Source of the DNA: Euryarchaeota archaeon UBA501
GTDB taxonomy: Archaea; Thermoplasmatota; Poseidoniia; Poseidoniales; Thalassarchaeaceae
NCBI GenBank assembly: GCA_002505685.1
Contig: DAVT01000079.1
Location: 37,619 to 46,346 of the forward strand
DNA length: 8,728 nucleotides
Reading direction: 5' to 3'
Shown here: positions 1-4,936 of the stretch, piece after piece
Layout of the letters: every line of letters starts with the position of its first letter
Position numbering within the stretch: position 1 is the first letter of the stretch
Position numbers and translations under genes: made by a program
The notes under the pieces: model-generated
Seen by the model: the letters and a program-made list of their open reading frames with translations, nothing else
Told to the model about the DNA's origin: nothing
Database searches by the model: none

Positions 1-28
1 CACCCGGGTTCAAGTCCCGGCGTGCGCA
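1..28 (+). tRNA. 3' end of a tRNA gene (partial, isoacceptor unknown)
   Basis: Only the last part of the gene lies in the window. A T-arm can be folded exactly: stem 4-8 (CCGGG) pairs with 16-20 (CCCGG) around the 7-base loop TTCAAGT at 9-15, which carries the invariant T-T-C and A58 positions. Bases 21-27 (CGTGCGC) then form the 3' strand of a 7-bp acceptor stem, and A28 is the discriminator base. CCA is not encoded; the sequence continues CTT, which is common in archaea. The matching 5' acceptor strand and the anticodon lie left of the window, so the amino acid cannot be told. The gene converges on the minus-strand gene that ends at 35, with only six bases between. Confidence 0.85.
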
Positions 29-34
29 CTTCAA

Positions 35-433
35 CTAAAACAGGGGTTCTTCGTAGTCATCATCTGAAAGCGTACGCCACAAACCATCCGGGACATCATC
101 ATAGACTCCGGCATAAGGGTCATCACTGGTAATTTCTTTCTTCGGTTTTGCAAGAGCATTTACCGCTTCCGGCTTGAACTTCCAATAGTGAATTCGCCAT
201 TCTCGACCGTCCCAAAGGGTCGTTTCTTCCGATTCAGTGGTCAACAGGTCATAATCTTGGAACATGTAGAACAAGTTCCGGTCAGTAGGTTCTAGTGCAT
301 TGTCGATGATTCTATCATAGAATCCGAAGAATCCCAATGCATGTTCAGCCATCCCTTCTGCGGTGATGGTTTCCATATCTGGATCAATGTGAGTTTGAAT
401 TGCAGCGGTAAGCGAGGCTAAACTCATTCCCAT
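35..433 (-). CDS. Small uncharacterised archaeal protein (DUF6015-like?)
   Basis: The 132-residue acidic protein has no signal peptide or membrane segment. I do not know its function. Its core reads FFGFYDRIIDN (about 35-45), an Asp-Arg-x-Leu-Phe-Tyr segment (51-56), LLTTE (63-67) and WRIHYW (79-84). This resembles, from memory, a family of short Thermoplasmata/euryarchaeal proteins (possibly DUF6015), and I could not verify the match. The alternation of helix, 'LLTT' turn and a strand pair ending WRIHYW would suit a winged-helix fold, which is inference. The C-terminal tail (about 101-130) is rich in Asp and Glu. The open frame extends to an ATG at 478, but I prefer 433: a G6 tract at 440-445 sits six bases upstream, and the extension would be encoded by the leader hairpin. 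A second ATG lies two codons in (427). It is transcribed divergently from the agmatinase gene. Confidence 0.75.
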   Translation of the reverse strand: MGMSLASLTAAIQTHIDPDMETITAEGMAEHALGFFGFYDRIIDNALEPTDRNLFYMFQDYDLLTTESEETTLWDGREWRIHYWKFKPEAVNALAKPKKEITSDDPYAGVYDDVPDGLWRTLSDDDYEEPLF

Positions 434-439
434 ATTCGT

Positions 440-445
440 CCCCCC
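440..445 (-). promoter_or_regulatory. Shine-Dalgarno-like G tract deciding the start at 433
   Basis: On the minus strand a run of six G (CCCCCC on the plus strand) ends six bases before the ATG at 433. This spacing fits ribosome binding and argues against the upstream in-frame ATG at 478. Confidence 0.5.
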
Positions 446-447
446 AA

Positions 448-468
448 GGGCGAGAACCAACCTCGCCC
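448..468 (-). promoter_or_regulatory. Perfect 7-bp inverted repeat in the leader of the small protein gene
   Basis: GGGCGAG (448-454) and CTCGCCC (462-468) are exact reverse complements around a 7-base spacer. The repeat lies two bases beyond the G-tract ribosome binding site of the minus-strand gene, so it would be a GC-rich hairpin in that mRNA's 5' leader or a dyad operator between the divergent genes. There is no T run next to it on either strand, so a terminator is unlikely. An A/T patch on the minus strand around 494-499 could be the TATA element, putting transcription start just outside the repeat. Confidence 0.45.
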
Positions 469-582
469 AATGTAACATGGGAGTAGGCGGCCCTATTTCA
501 ACGGTTGGCGATTTTTACCTACTCGACCCTCACATTATGCGGTTTCGTCACGGTTAAACGCTTGATTCTACGCGTTTGGAAT

Positions 583-1497
583 GTGACCGACTTCGTCGAA
601 GGGAATTTCCTCGGACTGCCCGAGGATGAAGGGGAGCCGGATGTAATCATCCTGCCCGTCCCCTATGAGTTGACGAGTTCCTATGGCCAAGGTAGCATCG
701 AAGGTCCCAAGGCAACGATTGCCGCATCTTCTCAAGTTGAGTTATATGATGCATTGTTACCTGAAGATCTACCGTGTGGGTTTCGAATTCGTACCGCCGA
801 ACCATGGGATGGAGAAGGGGGTACCTTGCAGGAACAATTGGCTGGAATCAGTGAATACATATCTAGACAGATGTCACCATTCCCAGTCGTACTCGGAGGT
901 GAACATGGAATGCTACCCGCCATCATGAAAGCAGTGGGCGAGAAAGTTGAACTCAATCAGTTGACGATTGTACAAATCGATGCACACGCAGATTTACGTG
1001 AAGAATTGGAAGGGGATGCCTTCAGTCACGCATGCGCAGCCCGCCGCGCACTGGATTTGGGAGTCGGAAATATTCTGCAAATAGGAATTCGCGCATTCTC
1101 CAGAGAAGAAGCAGAGTTTACTGCCAACGACGACCGGGTACAATCTTGGCTCGCCCGTGATATTCTGAATCCATGTGGGGGGGAAGTCGCTTGGAACAAT
1201 TGGCTCGATACACTATCAAATCTTAGTGGACCGATTTGGCTGACACTGGACATGGATGGTTTGGATCCATCTTACGTTCCTACAACAGGGACACCAGTCC
1301 CCGGTGGCCTTGCATTTTGGCAAGTTGTGGAAACCATCGAAACGCTCGCTGCAGCGACCAATGCAACTTGGGTGGGGGCAGATGTCAACGAGATAGTGCC
1401 GGACTCCAACAACAATGTGACACAATTCACAGCAGCTATGCTTGTGACAAAAATTGTGTCCGCCCATCTTGCAAGACGATTGAGGGATGAAAAATGA
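583..1497 (+). CDS. speB: Agmatinase (arginase/agmatinase ureohydrolase family)
   Basis: A ureohydrolase of 304 residues, the usual length for the family, predicted to hydrolyse agmatine to putrescine and urea in the cytoplasm with two Mn2+ ions. The metal ligands are all visible: GGEH (105-108), DAHAD (133-137), FSH (147-149) and the pair of Asp in DMD (223-225) within a typical LDMDGLDPSYVP stretch, followed by the TGTPVPGG substrate loop (235-242). The frame is open back to a TTG at 505, but conserved sequence starts near the GTG at 583, which has a weak GGA two bases before it. The extra 26 residues look unconserved. The start is therefore moderately certain. The stop overlaps the next gene's start as ATGA, so the two form an operon and are probably translationally coupled. 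Related activities such as guanidinobutyrase or formimidoylglutamase cannot be excluded from motifs alone, but the SpeD-family partner favours agmatine. Confidence 0.9.
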   Translation: MTDFVEGNFLGLPEDEGEPDVIILPVPYELTSSYGQGSIEGPKATIAASSQVELYDALLPEDLPCGFRIRTAEPWDGEGGTLQEQLAGISEYISRQMSPFPVVLGGEHGMLPAIMKAVGEKVELNQLTIVQIDAHADLREELEGDAFSHACAARRALDLGVGNILQIGIRAFSREEAEFTANDDRVQSWLARDILNPCGGEVAWNNWLDTLSNLSGPIWLTLDMDGLDPSYVPTTGTPVPGGLAFWQVVETIETLAAATNATWVGADVNEIVPDSNNNVTQFTAAMLVTKIVSAHLARRLRDEK

Positions 1498-1856
1498 ACA
1501 CAAAGGGTCGGCATGTGACGCTGGATTATATTGGATTCAAAGGGGAGGGCCAATGGGTCCTCTCTGTTTTACGAAGTGCAGTTGGGCGTTCAAACGTGCG
1601 AGAAGTTCACGCACACGTTTCTGAGTTCGATGGAATCGAAAGCCCACTTGGTTTTGCAGCCGTGGTCTTGATTGACGAAAGTCACGTCAGTGCGCATTGC
1701 TACGCGGATGAAGGACTTCTGGCAATTGATTGCTTCACATGTGGAGGTGTTGATCCGAACGGGATTGTTGACGACATCCATGAACAACTTGTGGCGACAA
1801 ATCCACAACTTCACCTTGTACAGAGGACAGAGTTAGAGCGTTTCGTACAAAATTAA
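1494..1856 (+). CDS. speD: SpeD-family pyruvoyl decarboxylase (AdoMet or possibly arginine decarboxylase)
   Basis: A 120-residue protein of the short prokaryotic SpeD class. These proenzymes cleave themselves before a serine to make a pyruvoyl cofactor. The N terminus GRH (5-7), the cleavage site E62-S63-H64, H68 and the FTCGGVDP block with C83 line up residue for residue with the numbering I remember for the Thermotoga maritima enzyme (Glu62, Ser63, His68, Cys83), so autoprocessing and a pyruvoyl group are likely. Three substrate or processing positions differ: Ala at 55 (Ser in T. maritima), Glu at 49 where that enzyme has the adenine-stacking Phe, and Asp at 72 where it has the ribose-binding Glu in HTWPE. 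Together with its overlap with agmatinase, this leaves the substrate open: decarboxylation of S-adenosylmethionine for spermidine, or of arginine to agmatine, as in the known crenarchaeal SpeD-derived arginine decarboxylase. The family is certain; the substrate is not. Confidence 0.85.
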   Translation: MNTKGRHVTLDYIGFKGEGQWVLSVLRSAVGRSNVREVHAHVSEFDGIESPLGFAAVVLIDESHVSAHCYADEGLLAIDCFTCGGVDPNGIVDDIHEQLVATNPQLHLVQRTELERFVQN

Positions 1857-1881
1857 ATTTCAATTGAAAATTTAATTTTTT
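1850..1881 (+). terminator. AT-rich palindrome plus T6 ending the polyamine operon
   Basis: AAATTAAATTT (1850-1860) pairs with 1867-1878 through a single bulged A (1870). The self-complementary CAATTG (1861-1866) forms the tip, and T6 (1876-1881) lies at the 3' edge. The stop codon TAA at 1854-1856 is inside the left arm. A T9 tract at 1926-1934 is a second likely termination signal, since archaeal RNA polymerase stops mainly at oligo-T. The hairpin itself is weak, being almost pure A/T. Confidence 0.55.
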
Positions 1882-1925
1882 AATTGTAATTTTCGATAAG
1901 AGAAACAACATTTTTCATCCTATTG

Positions 1926-1934
1926 TTTTTTTTT
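1926..1934 (+). terminator. T9 tract in the speD to carboxypeptidase intergenic region
   Basis: Nine consecutive T follow a further T5 at 1911-1915. This is in the 169-bp AT-rich gap between the speD-family stop and the carboxypeptidase start. It is a plausible back-up archaeal terminator. The rest of the gap must hold the carboxypeptidase promoter, but I see no convincing TATA element at the expected distance. Confidence 0.4.
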
Positions 1935-1960
1935 CATGAATCGCACCTGTGCTCAATAAC

Positions 1961-1969
1961 AGGGGGTGA
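1961..1969 (+). promoter_or_regulatory. Strong Shine-Dalgarno-like sequence upstream of the carboxypeptidase
   Basis: AGGGGGTGA differs from the ideal AGGAGGTGA at one position that could still wobble-pair with 16S rRNA. It overlaps an in-frame GTG (1966) and lies just before an in-frame TTG (1972). Neither gives a normal signal peptide, while the ATG at 2026 does. Either the peptide has a long N-region from TTG 1972, or this match is chance. Confidence 0.3.
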
Positions 1970-2025
1970 CCTTGCTCACTGTACAAGGAATAATCTCAAA
2001 TCCACACTACCACACCTACGGTGCG

Positions 2026-3354
2026 ATGCGCGTTATCGCAGTGCTCACCGTTCTCTTGGTTGCCTCTGCGTCACCGATGGTCGTTGCTCAACAACCAGAC
2101 ATTGTCCAGGAACATTGGTATCATTCCTATGCAACTCTCACTATTGATGTCAATGCGTGGGCAGATGATCCTGAAACTTCCGAAATCGTAAATTTACTAG
2201 TCGTAGGCCAAACCGAACTTGGTAGGAATCTCTGGATGTTGCAAATTTCAGATTGGAGCGCCGAGACCAAACCCGATGGTAGCGCCAAGGAAATCGTGTA
2301 CATTGACGGCGGCCATCATGGCAATGAGCATCTAGGGACTGAGTTGGCATTTTTGACAGCAGAGTACTACATCGAGGGCTGGGCTGCTGAAGATCAGGAG
2401 GTCATAGATGTCCTGAGGACTACCGAGCTCCACATTCTCATCATGCTCAATGCAGATGGAAACGACTTCGACACACGCTGGAACGTAAACCAAGTCGATT
2501 TGAATCGGAACTACGATCATTACTGGAATACTTGTCCAACTACCCAACCGGGCAGCAGTGCATTCAGTGAATCCGAAACCGAAGCGAATGCGAATTACAT
2601 GAATACCGTGGTTCCCGATGCTGATTTGTATGTCACAATGCATACTGGAGTTTGGATTATGCTATATCCGTGGGGTAAGTGGCCTGAGCAGCCTTCTGAT
2701 TGGGAACTGTTTCACTTTATCAGAGACGATGTCCATGCGAACATCTCTGACATTCCAATCCAAAATGCAAACCAAGGATTGTATCCAAATTGTGGGACTA
2801 GCAGAGATTATGGATACGGTGTGATGGGTTTTCCTACATTCACGTTCGAAACTGATGACGAGCAATGGGCGCTAGGAACAGTTGAACCACTCTCAAGCAG
2901 ACTTGGAGAAGAGATGGACGTCATGCGATATCTGATTACCAATGTATGGTATTGGAGAGCACGGCTATCGGTAAACTCATTTGTCGTTGAAGATAGTACC
3001 ATTGCGATTGATGTCGACAACTTGGGACGCGCCAGTACCTCAAATGCGACGGTTCGTTACATCGACGATGGAGATGTTCAGTGGACTTCAGAAACATTTG
3101 GTGTAAATGCTACCAATAACACCCAAGTCTCTCTCGACACTTCAAATTTGACGATGAGTGATACAGGTCACTTTGAGCTATACTATCAAAAGCGTGTGAT
3201 TGATGCAAGTTTGTGGGTCAACGAATCGATCCCCGAAGATGTTGTAGAAATTTCAGATGCGAAGAGTACCGGCTTCCTGCCCTTTGCGTCCCCCATACTT
3301 TCGATATTGGCAATCGGTTTGGCAGGAATTCGCAAAAACGAGGATTTTGAGTGA
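2026..3354 (+). CDS. Secreted, C-terminally anchored M14 zinc carboxypeptidase
   Basis: A 442-residue exported metallocarboxypeptidase that should remove C-terminal residues from peptides outside the cell. Residues 1-21 form a clear signal peptide: Met-Arg, a hydrophobic run from 3, then ASPMVVA before QQ. The M14 domain (about 30-310) shows zinc ligands H98 and E101 in GGHHGNE, substrate-binding VDLNRNY (157-163), the third zinc ligand H206 in VTMHTG, and the general base E275 in FTFETD. A beta-rich domain follows (about 312-400, CARDB-like in feel) with several N-x-S/T sequons (340, 361, 374, 399). The C terminus is STGFLPFASP, a hydrophobic span (about 422-434) and a short basic turn, RK. 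This is the layout of an archaeosortase-type sorting signal or simple tail anchor. I start at ATG 2026 because it begins the signal peptide directly; the open frame runs back to 1966. The gene stands alone between terminator-like sequences. Confidence 0.87.
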   Translation: MRVIAVLTVLLVASASPMVVAQQPDIVQEHWYHSYATLTIDVNAWADDPETSEIVNLLVVGQTELGRNLWMLQISDWSAETKPDGSAKEIVYIDGGHHGNEHLGTELAFLTAEYYIEGWAAEDQEVIDVLRTTELHILIMLNADGNDFDTRWNVNQVDLNRNYDHYWNTCPTTQPGSSAFSESETEANANYMNTVVPDADLYVTMHTGVWIMLYPWGKWPEQPSDWELFHFIRDDVHANISDIPIQNANQGLYPNCGTSRDYGYGVMGFPTFTFETDDEQWALGTVEPLSSRLGEEMDVMRYLITNVWYWRARLSVNSFVVEDSTIAIDVDNLGRASTSNATVRYIDDGDVQWTSETFGVNATNNTQVSLDTSNLTMSDTGHFELYYQKRVIDASLWVNESIPEDVVEISDAKSTGFLPFASPILSILAIGLAGIRKNEDFE

Positions 3355-3369
3355 AAACCTGCGTTTTCA
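3352..3369 (+). terminator. Small perfect hairpin at the carboxypeptidase stop
   Basis: TGAAAAC (3352-3358) and GTTTTCA (3363-3369) pair perfectly over seven bases around CTGC, with the stop codon TGA inside the left arm. No long T run follows, so a role in termination or mRNA end protection is only possible. Confidence 0.3.
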
Positions 3370-3413
3370 AACACTGAAATACCCCTTAAAGCGCGGATTC
3401 TTGTACGCAATCC

Positions 3414-3422
3414 TTTGTATAT
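3414..3422 (+). promoter_or_regulatory. Probable TATA element of the aminopeptidase gene
   Basis: TTTGTATAT is centred about 34 bases before the ATG at 3453. With transcription usually starting some 25 bases after an archaeal TATA box, the leader would be under ten bases. That agrees with the lack of a clear Shine-Dalgarno sequence before this gene. Confidence 0.4.
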
Positions 3423-3452
3423 CGGAACAGAATCGGCGAGTTCAGTGATTAT

Positions 3453-4931
3453 ATGGATGCTAAGGTAAGTGAATTTGACAACGTTGGTGACATTCTGGTA
3501 TTGCCTCTCTTTCAAGGCACGGATAAGGCCCCAAACAATGCTCTAAACGGACTGTCTAGAACTCAACGAAGTTTGGTGAACGAAGCACTTTCGAGTAAAT
3601 CATTTTCAGGAAAAAATGGCAAGCAACTTAGTGTTTGGACCGCTGGTTGTCAAGTTGTATTGGTGGGCATGGGTGAAGAACCCAGTGACAAAGAATGTCG
3701 AGATGGGGGCGCCAAAACACTGGCTGCACTTTCCAAAGATCATGGTACAAACATTACAGTTAGATTCACCACAGGATGGTCAACAGAAAAGATGTCTTTA
3801 TTCGCCGAAGGGATGATTCTACGCGATTACGATTTCGACAAATATCTACAGAAAAAAGAAGATGATGACCAAGGAAATTGGAACCTAAACTGTCAGGCTA
3901 GTGCTCGACATCAGGGCCCCCTCTCTGTGGCCGTGGCAAAGTCTGTTGCTGTAACAAAAGGAGTTCACATGGCTCGTGAATTGGGCAATGAGCCAGCCAA
4001 TATCATGTATCCTGAAGAATACGCACGACGGGCGACTGAATGGGCCGATGGGAAACCGAACGTTGAGGTTGAGGTTTGGGATTATTCTCGCTTGCAAAAG
4101 GAAGGTATGCATGGAGTCATTGCTGTGGGCAAAGGGAGTGAAAGAAAACCCTGCATGGTATTCTTCCGATTGAATCCTAACGCAGAGATGAACAAACAAG
4201 TGCCCTGCATTGTCGGTAAGGGGATTACATTCGATACCGGTGGTATTTCCATCAAACCTTCAGCTGGCATGGAGGATATGAAATTCGATATGCATGGTTC
4301 TGCCACCGTATTCGGTCTCTTCGTAGCATTGTATGAAAGTGGGTACAAAGGTCGCGTCAATGGAATCACCTGTATGGCCGAAAATATGCCAAGCGCTGGC
4401 GCCTATCGCCCTGGTGATATCATCAATACCTATTCTGGAAAAACAATTGAAGTTCTCAATACCGATGCAGAAGGACGCAACGTACTATCTGATGGACTAT
4501 GGAAGGCTGGTGAACTCAACCCTTCATTCATTGTAGATCTAGCAACACTAACCGGCGCGTGCGTGGTTGCTTTGGGGCATGAGGCGAGTGGACTTTGGTC
4601 AAACGACGAAAAACTGTCTGCCCGAATTCATGCAGCTGGGAATGCTGAAGACGAAATCGCTTGGCCAATGCCATTGTTGCCAGCTTTTGAGAAAGAGATG
4701 ACGGGTTCAAAGATTGCCGATGTCCAAAACCTTGGCAAGGGCCGATGGGGGGGTGCCTGCACCGCTGCGGGTTTCCTCAAGCAGTTTGTCCAAGAGAGAA
4801 ATGGAAAGCAAATTCCTTGGGCACACCTTGACATTGCTGGAACCGCATGGGGCGCATCGACCAACGCTATGGTTGCTCATGGAGCAACAGGGATTCACGT
4901 CCGCACTCTACATCGATTGATTACTGAGTGA
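3453..4931 (+). CDS. pepA: Leucyl aminopeptidase, M17 family
   Basis: A 492-residue cytosolic aminopeptidase that releases N-terminal residues from peptides with two metal ions; the family works as hexamers. The C-terminal catalytic domain (about 170-492) has the whole M17 active site: K256 and D261 in VGKGITFDTGG, K268, D279 in MKFDMHGSA, and D338, E340, R342 in the signature NTDAEGR. Each is exactly 14 less than the Escherichia coli PepA residue numbers I recall (270, 275, 282, 293, 352, 354, 356). The N-terminal regulatory-type domain (1-165) is divergent, with a charged stretch KKEDDDQ (134-140). There is no signal peptide, so the enzyme is internal. It probably completes breakdown of peptides imported after digestion by enzymes such as the adjacent M14 carboxypeptidase, though the two genes have separate promoters. 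Its stop is 5 bp from that of the convergent dnaK. Confidence 0.95.
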   Translation: MDAKVSEFDNVGDILVLPLFQGTDKAPNNALNGLSRTQRSLVNEALSSKSFSGKNGKQLSVWTAGCQVVLVGMGEEPSDKECRDGGAKTLAALSKDHGTNITVRFTTGWSTEKMSLFAEGMILRDYDFDKYLQKKEDDDQGNWNLNCQASARHQGPLSVAVAKSVAVTKGVHMARELGNEPANIMYPEEYARRATEWADGKPNVEVEVWDYSRLQKEGMHGVIAVGKGSERKPCMVFFRLNPNAEMNKQVPCIVGKGITFDTGGISIKPSAGMEDMKFDMHGSATVFGLFVALYESGYKGRVNGITCMAENMPSAGAYRPGDIINTYSGKTIEVLNTDAEGRNVLSDGLWKAGELNPSFIVDLATLTGACVVALGHEASGLWSNDEKLSARIHAAGNAEDEIAWPMPLLPAFEKEMTGSKIADVQNLGKGRWGGACTAAGFLKQFVQERNGKQIPWAHLDIAGTAWGASTNAMVAHGATGIHVRTLHRLITE

Positions 4932-4936
4932 GAGCT

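Noticed and set aside
505..582. N-terminal extension of the agmatinase from TTG 505
   Set aside because: The extra 26 residues do not resemble the family N terminus, and the GTG at 583 gives a normal length. It cannot be fully excluded.
1216..1503. A Cys-rich minus-strand frame resembling a small metal-binding protein
   Set aside because: The cysteines come from reading the agmatinase codons backwards; there is no regular CxxC spacing and no start signal.
3257..3448. A 63-codon plus-strand frame bridging the carboxypeptidase end and the gap before pepA
   Set aside because: It has no ribosome site, most of it overlaps the carboxypeptidase in another frame, and its sequence has no recognisable pattern.
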